From contig VTFK01000433.1 of NCBI GenBank assembly GCA_009617715.1, forward strand, positions 1 through 64,000: DNA of 64,000 nt. Reading direction: 5' to 3'. Positions 24,837-37,214 of this stretch are shown here, piece by piece. The notes beneath the pieces were generated by a model. The model saw nothing but the letters and a program-made list of their open reading frames with translations. It made no database searches and was not told the origin of the DNA. Made by a program: the position numbers and the translations under genes. The number at the start of each line of letters is the position of its first letter. The first letter of the stretch is position 1. Source of the DNA: Plectrocnemia conspersa. Lineage: Eukaryota; Arthropoda; Insecta; Trichoptera; Polycentropodidae.

Positions 24837-26419
24837 CAGAGGTGGTCAACCCAAATGATCTTGCGGGCCACTTTGGAAATGCTACATAACTCCGTGGGAC
24901 ACATATAAAATTATATATCCCCATATTAGATTAGGCTGCTGGTTGGGCACCCATATTATTAGATTTTTTTTCTAAAGAATGATCAACACTTAAACGTATT
25001 TTAAGTTGTTTTTTTATCTGGTCTGTAAAATTATTTTATTCATAACCTTGGCCAACAATCAATTATTTATCACTACTTATAGTGCAGTCTCAGTGGAATG
25101 TTTTTCTCTTAATCCCAATTGTTGTTCACACATAATGTTTTATATATAGTATTTTAATAAAATCCCTTAATTGTTTGATTACTACTATTTCCATCACCTT
25201 TTCCATACAAGGCAACATGTTAATGTACTTCATTTCCTCGTCCTTTTACGTACTTTTTATTATAGGTATAGGTATAATAATTGCAATCTTCAAATTATCA
25301 GACATTTTTTCTATAGAGAGCGCTTTATTGACTAAATAATATATGATTTTGAGCTCCTAGTATTTTCCATGTTTCTTTTTTTATATGTACATAAAATTCA
25401 TCAGTACTGTTTTTTTTTTTTTTATTTACAAATAATATTGTGAATCTTTTCTAAAGATATTGTTTAAAATTCTTCAAATTTTATTTTAAATGTTTTATTA
25501 TTGTATTGTACTACTTTATTAAACTGAGGTAATAAATTTACAATCTCTTCTATACTTTCAATGTAGTATGAATATATTATAAAAGGATCTTTATATATAT
25601 TTTTCCATTTTTATTATGTCGTTTCTCTAAGTAGGATTAATTATTTTTTATTGTTTTCCGCATATTCAGGTCATTTTTATTTTATCCATCGACTTTTCCT
25701 ACAATTTTTAGTTATTCCTAATTTATAAGCTGCCATATTTCTACATTTTTGCTGTTTTCATTTTATCATTTAAAATTTAATATCCTACTCATTTTGCTTT
25801 ATTTAATTAAAATACTTTATATGAATTACATTTTTAACATCATTTTTTGGTTGAATCGATTCGGTGTACTATTTAAAATATTATTATAATTATTGTTTTA
25901 CTTACATTCCCGTCACATATTGGTAATTTTATAATTAATTTGTTAAAATCAACCTTTTTAATTATTTTATTATATTTTTTTACAGAAATTCATACAACAA
26001 AATGATCAGTAATTTTTATAACTATTTTTTTTTACTATGTACTGTATTACTTTTTTTGTATTTTCGTAAACACATTATATTTATCCATTAATCTATTTTT
26101 AAGTATAAAAATCTTCATATTTGTATAAATTAAAATTTATATAAATAAGCCCTTTCATATGAGATTATGTTTTTTGCCCTTTTTTTGGTTGAATAGCCTC
26201 TTTTTATAAGCAAATTGCCATTGACCACTAGAGATAATTACAAACTGTTAATTAATATTTTTATCTTTAATTAAGTCATCTACGACGAAAATTTTTAATT
26301 TTTTTTTAATTCATGGTGTCTACTTTGTGACTTAATCTTTAAAAATATTTCTTACGGTGATGCTCCATTTTCATGAAAAATTTTATTTATTTTTCTTGCA
26401 CGGTTGAAACCCACCACTG
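24837..26419 (-). mobile_element. probable hAT element, heavily decayed
   Basis: The left end CAGAGGTGGTCAACCC, followed by CTTGCGGGCCACTTTGGAA, has the form of many hAT termini. The right end GGTTGAAACCCACCACTG reads CAGTGGTGGG in reverse complement, sharing CAG-GGTGG with the left end. The 1.58 kb interior is A/T-rich. On the minus strand just inside the right end a short YKKRLFNQKK stretch is reminiscent of hAT transposase N-termini, but no catalytic block is readable. Target-site duplication is not evident. The assignment rests mainly on the termini. Confidence 0.5.
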
Positions 26420-26900
26420 TTTATAACATGCCAAACTAGCCCCCTTTTTAATTTATTATATAATCATGATTTATTCTCTCAAATTGAAAATGTAAAAGTG
26501 GTTTAATAATAGACCTAAAACAGGCTACTCCAATGCATTATGATAGTAAGAAAAAAGTAATACATACATAATAATAATGAAAAAAATGTAAAATTATAAA
26601 ATAAAGTAATACAAATCGGACCAACGCTTTAAGAAGCTGGGTGATGACAATTATAGGCGAATCGGCTAGTACAGAGGTCCTGGCTCTAACGCGCATCTTA
26701 AGAGGACGCAATCATGACTCTCAAAGACGACCAATGACACAAAATTCCTCGTAATTAGATTAGTTTCAAAAATTGCTTAGCATTACACAAAAATTTGGCG
26801 ATGGAATACATTAATCTAATATCTTTATATTATATAGGTATCTCAAGAACCTTTTCTTATTTTTTTTTTATTATTAACTAGTTATTTAGGGATTTTAAAC
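26420..26900. other. spacer with a moderately GC-rich patch
   Basis: A patch near 26625-26745 (AGCTGGGTGATGACAATTATAGG, GCATCTTAAGAGGACGC) has the composition of a repeat or small island, but I found no partner copy here. Confidence 0.35.
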
Positions 26901-26904
26901 TATT

Positions 26905-27640
26905 GCTCCCGATTAAAGAATTCTGTGAACGAAAGTGTTATAGATGATACAAATAACTGATGGGTCGTCAAAGTGAAACGCGTTTCTCGAAACAGAGCCA
27001 GGTATTTAAAAAAACTTTCGCAGTCGTTGTTTACGTGTAGAGAGAATCTCGACTTTCTTTGGCCATAATATCTCCACCGAGATCGGGAAAATGACATTTT
27101 TTTACCCTCAAATCGCCCTTGCTATTAAATTTAAATCAGATTCCATGGGTAAATTACAACGTCATTTTGTCCCGTATTACAGATCGCTATTTCCTCGATA
27201 GGCGAGTACGTTGATACGTAGGCAGTAAAAATGAATTTCCACGTGATCGTCGTGCACGAACCATGTCAGTGATTGGTGCGGTGACAGGGTAGGGTGTATT
27301 CGTGTCTTTGTATCTGTCTGTGTGTTAATGATTTAATCAACCTTGATCGAAGAACGAACAGAAGGTGAACGCTAAGCGCACTAACACGATTACCGTACAA
27401 TTATTACTACAGTCGAGATTTTTTAAAACCATTATTTATATATAAATTATGTTTCAATTAATTCTCGTTAAATTACACGTAATGCTCGCGCGTATAACGT
27501 ACAAAATCGCGCTCCAAATTTAATTAGCGTGCGGTTTTTTTTTATTTTCATTCGGACCGTTTAATTGTTGCTGCCGTAAATTATAGCGGACGCGTAATTC
27601 GATTTTCCGTTGAATTAGTGACGATTGTGTGTATGTTGAT
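26905..27640. other. GC-richer island 10, candidate regulatory DNA
   Basis: A long island with CCACGTGATC near 27239, a GATTGGTGCGGTGACAGG block near 27272, and homeodomain-like TTAATTAGCG near 27519. A 65-codon minus frame at 26900-27097 lies at its left edge and is unconvincing. Regulatory function is inferred. Confidence 0.35.
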
Positions 27641-28550
27641 ACATTTTTTGCTCACTATTTTTTAATTAATACATTTCTAATTTAAGTATTTAAAATTGAG
27701 TAGTGGAAAAAAAGCCTTTTTTATTCATATGTATATGATATTTACTATGAGTCAAAGCAGCTCTTTTTAATATTTTTTTTTATATTTAATATGTACATCT
27801 GTTTGAGTTATCAGTAAAATAAGAAAAATCTAGGAAAATCTAATATGTGATGATTAATTGAAATTTTATTAATATTAAATTTACTTATTTTAATCTCTTA
27901 GATACGATAAGAAAATTGAAAAACACAAAGATTTAAATGAATTTATAATTCAAATCTTTCGGGAATTCACTGATAGCATTAGTCTATCGTGTTACTAAAA
28001 GTTCTATAGCTAATACAGACCAGGAAAAGACAGAGATGATATCTAGCGCTTTTTCTACATCGTATGAATAATTCTAAATCTGATAACAAAGTAACTTGAT
28101 CAATATGTGAAATAAAAACATCCGCGGTAGATAACGATTTAATTCGCAAAGTTAACGCATGAGAAATATGAAATTTCAATAAAACTTGAAATATTAAAAA
28201 ATTTCTGGCAAATCAAAAACTTATTTTTTTCTCGGCAAATCAAAAACTTCTTCAAAAAAAGAAAAATACACACATATTAGTTTATCACAAACATTAAATA
28301 AAATATTTAATAAAATAATCTCATGGCGCTATATTAAATTTAGCTTTTGTCTTATCGTAGTCATCGATTCTAAGAATTTGTATATTATTATGGTCTTGCA
28401 TAATATTTTTTGGTTAGATATGGCATTGTTACATAATATTAGGTATTCAAATCCAGTTATATATATTATTTGTATCTCTTTTGAATGACTTGGAGCTTAA
28501 AAAAAAAAAAATGGCGTTACTCCACACCTAGCAATAGCCTATTCCTTTAT
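27641..28550. other. AT-rich spacer with a short tandem pair
   Basis: GGCAAATCAAAAACTT occurs twice at about 28207 and 28235. Otherwise A/T-rich; the minus frame at 27979-28179 shows no family motif. Confidence 0.45.
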
Positions 28551-28866
28551 GGATTATTTTAATTACGATCTAATTTAAACTTATAACATTTGTTTTCTTT
28601 AACCATCTTTAATTGATAAAATTGGAGCGGTGTTGACAATCCATCAATGCTCGGCGATTTTCAGCTGCTAGCTTTAACTTAAAATATCAGGTTTAGTGCT
28701 GCAATCTAAGATTTGATTCCAGATATAATCTTCCTGGATTATTTTAATTGCGATCTAATTTCACCTTCTAACATTTGGTTTCTTTAAGCATATTTAATGA
28801 TGAATATTGGGGCGGTGTTGGCAATCCGTAAATGCTAGGCGATTTTCAGCTGCTAGCTTTTACTTA
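28551..28866 (+). repeat. tandem doublet, 185-bp offset (third copy near 37215)
   Basis: GGATTATTTTAATTACGATC at 28551 and GGATTATTTTAATTGCGATC at 28736 begin two copies. Each continues with ACATTTGKTTTCTTTAA, a GGGCGGTGTTGRCAATCC block and GGCGATTTTCAGCTGCTAGC. A related segment, TTGGAGTGGTGTTGACAATC, occurs at 37272-37300. In both places the repeat abuts a hAT-like terminus on its right side. Confidence 0.8.
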
Positions 28867-28869
28867 AAG

Positions 28870-29159
28870 CAGTGACGAGCAATCTTTTTTTGTTTTGGGC
28901 CAAAATTTTACAGAAAAAGAGCTATATTTTAAACTAAAATATGAGAATGAAATATTGAATAAAAAAAATAATGCTGGTATTATTTTAATTTAAAGTTTTA
29001 TAACCTAATTTAAAAAATGAAATATTTATTTATAAAACCGTATGTATAATATGATTAACTTATATACCCAAAGATTAAGCTTCGGATGTCCATTGATATT
29101 TATATTTATATATTTAAGCTTTTAAAAAGTCTCAGCGAGCTTTTGGTTGCTCATGACTG
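28870..29159. mobile_element. 290-bp hAT-like miniature element
   Basis: The left terminus CAGTGACGAGCAATC and the reverse complement of the right terminus, CAGTCATGAGCAACC, agree at 12 of 15 positions. The left end continues into TTTGTTTTGGGCCAAAA, a common sub-terminal pattern in hAT elements. The interior is noncoding and A/T-rich. The flanking 8-mers (ACTTAAAG and GCATAGAA) match at only 4 of 8 positions, so the target duplication is lost or the ends are slightly misplaced. Confidence 0.6.
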
Positions 29160-29925
29160 GCATAGAAAATCGCGATCGCTTCCTTTATCTTCTCCGTCGG
29201 TATTACAAATTTACTAATTATGTTTTTAAGGTTAATATGGAAAATTATGTCATATATTACTATGGACTTAAAACAAGAATTTTTATTGCCTTAATTTTCG
29301 GTTTATCAAGCTGTTTATATAAAAGCATTTTTTTTAGTTATTGCGCTTTTTGTTAAATGTTGGTTTTCGGCCGCAATGGCAGCCAGCCCTTTGGATTTTT
29401 TTTGGTTTGCGATATGCTAAAAAAGTTTCTTTGTTCACTTTTCATAGGTAGAGGCAAGAGTTTCTGCGTGTTATAAAAAGCATTATTGTAGGTTTTCATT
29501 GTTTTATTTATTAAATAGTATTTTATGTTATGTAATGATTTTGGTTAGTTTGTTGTTATTAGTTTAAGACTGTAAGAAAGGTTTTGAAAATTTAATGAAC
29601 TATTAAAACTAAAGATGTTTTTATAAGTTTACTTTTTAATTTATGACAGATTATCTTAGATAATAATATGAAGTTTGATTTTTTGATTATATTAAGATGG
29701 GTTGAAATTTTTTTTTAAATAATTTTTAAAATTATCTTAAAAATGATTTTTTCTTAGTTTGTTTTAAAAATCATTAATTATAATTGTTTTACTCGAAGCA
29801 TCGTTAGTTTTAAATATTTTATCTGGTGAAAGGACTGTTTATTTTTTTGCTCATTAACCCAAAATCTATTCATTTTATCTAAAATACCACAAAATATTTT
29901 ATGCATTCGCATTTCGAGTGACGCT
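29160..29925. other. AT-rich spacer, nothing recognised
   Basis: A Phe/Tyr-rich 69-codon frame at 29147-29356 runs from the miniature element into this stretch and is a composition artefact. Nothing else was seen. Confidence 0.45.
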
Positions 29926-29929
29926 TTTT

Positions 29930-30530
29930 ATCTGAGGTCTAAATCTGAGCGCGAGGTCACCGCTGCAAAAAAGTAGTTTGTGACCTTTTTTTTAGTCAAA
30001 GTTTGTCGCAAATCTATGTTAATTGCCATATTGACCCGATCGTTTGACCAAAAAATGTCGATCTGTTGCGACATTTCGCCGCAGAAATCGCTTCCGCCTT
30101 CGACGCTAATAATAATGATAATAAAATACGGCAAGTTTGCTGTCCAGCCTGTACACGCGAAACGGCTCCGCCCCTCGACACCGGGTGTGACAAAAAAACA
30201 ACGACCCGTTAATCCATAAATCCTCAACATTTAATCGATTCCAATTTAATCGGCTTCAAAAGCGCTCGTTATCACTTTCGATCGCGCCGCCGTTTTAGAA
30301 CCGCTATATCTCTCGATGCCGATTATAATTCGCTTTTTGCAGGATGCGATCATAACAATATCTCTTCTACTACATAATAAATACTCGTGTATAATAAACA
30401 AGAACGGTCATTATTTTCGTAAACGTTAATTTCAAAACTAATTCGTTTTCGCTTCCGTTGAGCGTTTTCAACTCGTTTTTTTCTGGTAGCAAACTGTTGT
30501 TAACCACTGATCGTTAAGTTTTTATTTGGA
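29930..30530. other. GC-richer island 11, candidate regulatory DNA
   Basis: A sharp-edged island. It has TTTAATCGATTCC and TTTAATCGGC words near 30231-30255 and a TTTCGATCGCGCCGCCG block near 30277. Frames of 100 codons (minus) and 79 codons (plus) overlap each other at 29928-30230 with no protein family recognised. Noncoding regulation is the preferred but unproven reading. Confidence 0.35.
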
Positions 30531-30689
30531 AAATTATCTCGAATTGTGATTGATTGCTTTTTTAAAATATTTAATATACACTATTATTACGATCGAGTAA
30601 AATGCGGATTGTTATATTAGACAATTAATCTACATCCTACGATAATTTAAAAGCACTGTAAATTAGCATTCGATACTATAGAAGCAGTG

Positions 30690-31535
30690 TGTATTTTATC
30701 TAAATATCACAAGTTGTTTTAGTTTTTTGAACATATCTTCTAGTGTCATGTTTGATTCCAAAGATTGACAAAAAAAATTAAGGATCATTCCCTGTCATTG
30801 ACTGTAAGAAACACATATTCGTCTGTCATTCCCATCCATCGTATATTTCGCAACTAAGAGATCTTACTTTCGATCCATGTTGTACTTTCAATTTTCATCA
30901 TTATTGAAGAAGCTCATATTTCAGACTTCGAATCATGTGTCTAAGGTACTTCATCATCCTTCGTTTCATGATTGAAAGAAGTTTTCGATCGCGTCCTATC
31001 ATAAAGAGAATTCGTTCATTGGAGACTCTTAATTCTTGAAACATTAAAGCTACATTTCAAACGCTTTTTCAGTCTATTGATTATATTATTTTTAAAGCTT
31101 GGGTCTCGGATCCGTATGATAACACTGACCAGACTTGTTTGTAAGACCAGCCTTAAAGTTAAAAAGCTGGCTTCAAGCAATTTCGACGCTGACTTTTATT
31201 TTTTGTCGATCACCGAAATATTTGAAATGTAACACCCTCTTAATTCTCTCTCCGTTTAATGTAAAGCTTAACGGACCCAATGGAAGCTTGCTTATAACCA
31301 TCAATTTTGTTCAACCTATATTTATTTTTTTTATACAATATTTATTTACACTATTCAGTCGTCAACGGTTCTAGCAAATATTGCCGTGTCATCAGCATAA
31401 CGAATATTGTTAATTGTCTCTTCGCTGATGTTTATTTATATTTGTTCCTGAAGTATGTTTTTAAATATGGTTTTCGAGTTTAAATTGAAAGAGTAGGAGA
31501 AAGAACACATCCCTGTCTGATACTTAAAATAGTTT
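30690..31535 (-). pseudogene. LINE endonuclease-reverse transcriptase relic
   Basis: On the minus strand, starting near 31530, the translation gives IRQGCVLSPT (31487-31520), then, in another frame, INNIRYADDTAIFARTVDD (about 31365-31420) with an intact YADD catalytic motif. Next comes VWSVLSYGSETQAL (about 31090-31135), followed by an RILFMIGRDRKLLSIMKRRM...YLRHM segment (about 30930-31020). The last piece is the C-terminal region typical of insect endonuclease-RT LINEs (LGHVMR type). Several stops and frame changes occur and the N-terminal endonuclease is missing. The clade (CR1, RTE or jockey-like) is not resolvable by eye. Confidence 0.85.
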
Positions 31536-31539
31536 TAAA

Positions 31540-32830
31540 GTTTACTTTATACAAATTTTTTCAACTTATATCATAGTGAATATATCTTTATTGTTAAATT
31601 TAAAATATGGAATATATTAATTTAGATTTTAAAAATATAAATAAATAAATACTTAATTTAATAATATGATTTTACAACAAATTTTATTTTGAATTTTACA
31701 TTAGACGATAAATAAAAAAATCATAACATAATCCGTTTATTGTTAAACAATACAAACAATACGTACATATTTTTTAAATAATGTATTTTAAACAAGAGCT
31801 TTGAATTTATAAGTAGTTAATCTCGTGAGAAATCTTTCAAAAACACTTTCAATTGGAGCATACTTTTTTGCCATTTAGAGTGCATTGCTCCTTGTAGTTA
31901 TTAACTGAATAAGATTCAATTGTGTTTTTAATCCCATGGTTTAAACTTTAATATTTAATGTGTCTTTTTTTAATTTATTTATATATTAAACATTCGGTCG
32001 GTGTATAGCAAATAAATTTACCGAATTTATATAGCGTGAAATTGACCGCGACCAAACTTTGGAATTCAAGTGGCATCGAGCAATAAAATTTAACAATTTG
32101 ATCACAATCGCGACAGAGATTCGCAACCTTCCTTTGGTGACCTCCATTTTAGGTAACTGTCACCTCACACCAGTAGGTAGGCGACTTACTATGTAAAATC
32201 ACCTATAAACTATTTATAAATATTGTAATAAAAATAAGTTTAAACCAGTTTCTAAATCTAATAATTACATAGCATTTATCTTTAAAATAACCAATAATCT
32301 ATACTATAAAACATAAATAAATATGTATCTGTCTGTAACAATGAACATAATGACAATATGTCATTCGAATTACCTTTTCTATAGCAACTGTGCTATTTTC
32401 AAGTTTCATCTTTTAACATCAATATTAATGAAAAAAATAGTTTAAATCTACCTCATGCAAAACCAGATATTGAAGCTTATTATTTATAAATCTCAAGTCT
32501 ATGGTCATTTTAAACTCAAAATCAAAAAATGACAATGATTGAAAAAATTGCAACAATTTATTATTTAATTTTATCTAGTATTATAAATACAATCAATGAG
32601 TAGTATTACATTAAAATTAATTTATTTTTATTTAAAAAAATAATCACTAGTTATCTATCGAATGCTCTAATAATTTATCAACTTTAAGCTCACTTGGTTA
32701 TTCGATCACAGGAGGGGAAAATGTACAAATATTTTTTTAATTAAAAAAACAATATAAATTACTAAATAAAATCTTTGGTAAATTTAATGAAAATTTTGTA
32801 CCTTTATCTTGTTTTTCAAATAAAAAAATC
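31540..32830. other. AT-rich spacer downstream of the hAT pseudogene
   Basis: Between two transposon relics. A slightly GC-richer patch near 32035-32185 (TGACCGCGACC, CACCTCCATTTTAGG type words) may be an element end or small island. The left terminus of the hAT relic was sought here and not found with confidence. Confidence 0.4.
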
Positions 32831-32834
32831 AGAA

Positions 32835-34890
32835 AAATATTTTTGAAACTGCTAACATTAAGTAATCTTCAGTGTGATTCTTTGTTAAAATCAAACGATT
32901 TTTTTGTAAACCCAAAACTAAAAGCATCGTCTTGAATTTAAATATTGATCATTACAAACACAATACAAAATCCTTTGTCCGAAAATCTGTCTTTCAATAA
33001 AATATCAAATCACATAATAAGTTGATTTTCAAGAGCAATATTAAAAAATAAAAAACTCTTTCTATTTTATTTTATTTAATATCCACTTGATCATTAAATA
33101 AATTGTTTACAAATTGTATCAGGATTTAATTTTTTTAAATCAATAAATCTCTCTGCAAAATTTTGTAGAACATTCTGAATTTTGATTACGTATTTTCGTA
33201 TTTAAAATTTGTTGCCCATCAGATTATTTTGTAAATTAACCTATTATTTTGGAATCTGTCAAAACGTTACCCTTTCAGATCTTGGATCATAACTAGACCA
33301 TGTTTTTTTAATTGCAGAAATACTACTAAACAAATTATTTTTCCATTGCAGTTCCAAAATTAGCACACTCAATTTTCCTGTGAAGTCACACTACGAATTT
33401 TGATATTTTTTCTACAAGGAAATGAATAATCTCATCAAACAAATCTTTGCAAAAATTTGCTTTAACTTCACATCTGTGTGTAAAATCAAATCTGGCTGTT
33501 CTTTGTTTAATTGTATTTAAAAAATTTGCTTTAGCAATGTATATTACACTTTTTGTATAAAATATTTTGTTAGATAAAACTAATTAATGAACAATGCAAT
33601 GATAGCTTGAAATAAAATGCGTTGTTTTTGAAAGTAGTATAAGTCTATTTATTCATGTATCGAGATATTTAAGGGTTTATCTAAAAATATTGACTAAATG
33701 TTTTAAAACATAAATATGCAATATTAATTATTAAGAATGTTTAGGAAAATAAACGATTTTTAAATTCAAATGGACTTATAACACTTTCAATGATAACGAA
33801 TTATGAAAAATATAAACCATAGCAATTTAAAATTTATATTTTAATTTAAGTTAGGTTTTCTAAAATGTATTTTTAAATTATTATGATAAAAATAAATAAT
33901 TTTGCTTATTAAAAAATACAAAACATATTTAAAATAAAAAAAATAGTAAATTATTAAAGATAACTGATAATTTTTAAAAATTAGGCATAGTGAATATGAT
34001 GTATGAAAGGCAGTAAACTCATCAATTAGGATTATTACGAATGGACTTATTCCACTTTCAAAAAAATCATCCTGCTATAACTATAAAAAGTTTAACTAGG
34101 CTATTATGCAACATTGACTATATGATTATAAATATGAAAAGAGGATATTATTACCTCACTAAAACTACCATTATATATATTTTTAAACTAGACTAATATA
34201 CCGCTTATATTAATAAAAATATACGTTTTTATCACATAACAGGATCAGTGCCTCTGCTCCATTGGTTGTAATTGCGACACGTTTAAATATTAGCAACTGT
34301 ATCTTAATTAGGTGTTTCTTGATTCCGGTAAAAATATCAAAACTTCTCCCATACAATGAAATTATCACTAACTTGCAAAATCTGTAAAAAACATTTTAAT
34401 AAAAGTATCGATTGAGCAATATCACATTTTTTGATTCATCCAATTGTAAAGAAAATGATATATTGATTAAAATATGCTAATTTTTTCTATGCGTTTCATA
34501 ACTGTATTTCAATATATTTGTAAATCTTGAATGGTTATTTTGCTTTAAAAGTTTTTAAGCACAGCGACTTTAATTAAAACTTTTTTAACAAATTGGCAAT
34601 CAGAAAAAGTTTTGCATTTCTTAGCTATTTTTAACCCGCTCGGAAAGAATCAATTGTCGCAGCCTTCGATTGCTTTATTAGCTTTGAAAACAACGTTTTG
34701 TTGAGTAATTTTATTTTTTACAACTTGTTTCACTATGAGTAGGAAAATCGCATGGAACGTATTGAAATGGCGCTCCAAATTTTGTTACAATAAGCCAGAT
34801 AGATAGGTTGTGAAAATACGCCAAAAAATAGGTTAATTCCCATTCCTAAAAGAAATGATACGATTTTGCCTTTTTTCGATTACTTGTGAT
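32835..34890 (-). pseudogene. hAT transposase pseudogene, split by a nested element
   Basis: Minus-strand translation, with many stops and frame changes, follows the expected order of a hAT transposase. A zinc-finger-like ERHFNTFHA lies near 34760 and KIAKKCKTFSDCQFVKKVL near 34590-34640. LQLDESKN (catalytic DES region) lies near 34428-34448, and AITTNGAEAL (the TTDGA block) near 34246-34276. HCIVH (the HCxIHQ block) lies near 33590-33602, ANFCKDLFDEIIHFLVEK near 33405-33460, and IQNVLQNFAERFIDLKKLNPD near 33128-33185. ENQLI...DILLKDRFSDKG follows near 32985-33040. The end is TEDYLMLAVSKIF near 32840-32880, corresponding to the C-terminal dimerisation region. It resembles the GTF2IRD2/ZBED-like branch of hAT. 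The TTNGA and HCIVH blocks, normally some 30-40 residues apart, are separated by the insertion at 33620-34220. Terminal repeats were not identified. Confidence 0.85.
33620..34220 (-). mobile_element. inverted-repeat element nested in the hAT pseudogene, copy C1
   Basis: Reverse-orientation relative of 55698-56218. The left edge CGTTGTTTTTGAAAGTAGTA matches the right edge of the other copy, and CTAAAACTACCATTA (34162-34176) matches the reverse complement of its AATGCTAGTTTTAG. Internal GGACTTAT..CACTTTCAA words at about 33771 and 34043 are inverted copies of an AAAGTGGTATAAGTC motif, so the motif recurs several times within the element. It is noncoding. It sits exactly between two transposase blocks of the hAT relic, so it inserted after that gene. 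Confidence 0.75.
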
Positions 34891-35164
34891 CTACAAAAAA
34901 ATATTAATAATATAAAAGCTGTTTAAGAAAAATACACAAACATATTTAATCGCGTTAAGCAAATCGTAGCTCATGCATATACTACCACTAGGCCACAGTA
35001 GGCTAAGCGAACTGAAAATAAGCTGATTCTCTTTTCGTTTCTTAAACGAGCACTATCTTTCTTTATCTTACCGCTACACTAACTAGCCAAAAACAGACAG
35101 TAGATAGGTATATTATTACATTTATTTTTCAAGAGTTTTTGTATAAAATTATTTAAACGATTAC

Positions 35165-35880
35165 TGACTGTGAATAGTTTAATACGCTGTTTCGCAATCG
35201 AGTTGGTAACTGAGTCTGCTATATAGTTTTATATCACGCGTGCTTTATATTATAATATAATTCGCCAAATTGTATAAATCTACTTATGATACAATTATTT
35301 TTCGCTTTGTACGTCGCTGATATTTGACGACCACTGAGTTACAAATCTGCTATTATAATTGATCCGTTGCGACTTTTTCGCTTTTCTAAGTTGCTGATTT
35401 ATGGTCGCTCTCGGCGGTGAAGTAGTTTTGTTTTTCATTCAGAGATTAATTGCCTCGGGTCGGAATTCGGGAGCATTTTATGTATTACGCACCTGTGTTT
35501 TTTTCTCTCGTCTCGTCGTTGATTTCTTGTTTAGCCGCCCAATCTGGCCAGATAACAATTCGGTAGCGCGTAATTGGTACGCTCTTTCGACAGAGAGAAG
35601 AGAAGAGAACGGCCTAGCGATAAATCGGTACCAACGAAAGTTTAATTCGATCGATTCACGAAAACCGCTAATTGATACGCGCGCCGATAAAATCGCGATC
35701 TCCGCTCGGATTGTGTTGTACGTATCGGTAGGTGCTCTCAAATTAATTAATAAAATCACCGTAAAATATACGATTCGATAATAAAGTATCACGGGCGTCG
35801 AATCGATGTTATTTTCCACTTTAGACTCCAATAGTATAGTTAACCCGACGGTTAAAGTCGGAGCCTTTTGATTTTTTAAT
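35165..35880. other. GC-richer island 12, candidate regulatory DNA
   Basis: A strong CG-rich island with many homeodomain-like words (GCGTAATTGG, CGCTAATTGATACG, CAAATTAATTAAT). Long frames run on both strands at the same place (126 codons plus at 35401-35781; 117 codons minus at 35478-35831), which is typical of stop-poor composition. Neither shows a domain. It is a better candidate for an enhancer than for an exon. Confidence 0.4.
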
Positions 35881-36780
35881 TGACGATTCAGTAATTACGT
35901 CGGTTGATTGATGATGAAATTATTTTAAGGTTTTATTACCGAAATGCTTTTATTTACATATTGTTACATAATAATGAATGTCTAAATATACAATTAAAAG
36001 ACACATTTTATTTTGGTATCTTATCTAAATTTGTGTTTATAATATATTTTTCGCTGTTTTATTTTTTTTTAAATTGTTGGTTCACGATTACATTCGAATG
36101 CGTTTATTTTTCTTTTTAATTTTCTAACTGATATATTCACTAATAATTTAGCACTAATGATATAGTCAGGGCGACTAATACACGAAAGACGCGAATTTAA
36201 CCACTTGCACGCCATGGACGCCATACGAAGTTCTATCGAGAAGCGACCGTTTTGCCACGAGCTTTCAACGAAGCTCTCGCAAAAACTCCCATTTATCATT
36301 TGAAATGATATTACAAGACTTTGGGTATATGGAGTCATCTATAGAGAAACGTTTAAAATTACCACTACATCCATAAAATGACGAAATTTAAATGATAACT
36401 TTTCAACGTCGCCAGGGCTGTCACAAGCAACTTGTGCCTTTGTTATTTTTAATAACAATTGCTGGCATTACGGTCGTAGTAACACTTGTTTTTTAACCTA
36501 ATGATTATTATATATTCATAATTCTGATTGATCAACACTTTTCAGCTTTTCCTACATTTTCCTAATCTAACAGATGATTATCGTAATAATAAATTCGAAT
36601 TACTTTAGGTCGTACATATTGGATATAAAAAATTATGATAATAAACTACTTCAGTTAATTAAAAATATCATATCTCCCATTCCAAATTATGACCTTGGAC
36701 AATGCCCATCAAGCGAATTTTGGTTTCTAAAGGCGTATACGTATTTCGGTGTTCTAATAAATGAGTACATCTATTATCTG
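35881..36780. other. mixed spacer with a small GC-richer patch
   Basis: A/T-rich except for about 36150-36480, which has island-like composition (CGAATTTAACCACTTGCACGCC). The 89-codon minus frame at 36069-36338 and the 92-codon plus frame at 36574-36852 have no family match; the latter runs into a dispersed repeat. Confidence 0.4.
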
Positions 36781-36787
36781 GATGATC

Positions 36788-37125
36788 GCTGCATGATTGT
36801 GATTGGTCAGCAAGCTTTGCAGCTCTGGATACTTAAGCCTGGACTCCAATGAGGTAGACACCCACCGCTATGGGCGCTCACACTCCTCCATACCAGCATC
36901 ACCGTAGCAATGAGGGAGCAACTTTCGCTGTACACTCGCTGCCAAGCCACTTACTAAACATTTGACGACCTCCAACGGACATCATCCCTGCGCCAGCTTC
37001 TCCACCACCGCTCGGAGAACACATCTCGGCATTTATCGTCTGTCACAATTGAAATATAATCTAATTAATATCTAGCTAGATTTCACTAAGCGTCTCACTG
37101 GCTATGAAGTCACACCCCTAAGATT
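36788..37125 (+). repeat. dispersed repeat, copy 2 (partner at 1549-1858)
   Basis: The longer of two copies. Unlike copy 1 it retains a block at about 36855-36960 (ACCCACCGCTATGGGCGC and following). GC content is higher than the background. The minus and plus frames show no transposase or reverse transcriptase motif. Boundaries are where similarity to copy 1 stops. Confidence 0.7.
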
Positions 37126-37214
37126 CTTATAGCCCGTAGGACTTGAGCGATCGTGGACCCCGATGAGAGCAATCGTACTGAGAGTAATTATCTGTTTACT
37201 GATACGAACACGCA

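Noticed and set aside
35401..35831. 126-codon plus and 117-codon minus open frames as a gene
   Set aside because: They overlap on opposite strands in a stop-poor, CG-rich island, show no domain, signal peptide or repeat, and have no supporting splice context.
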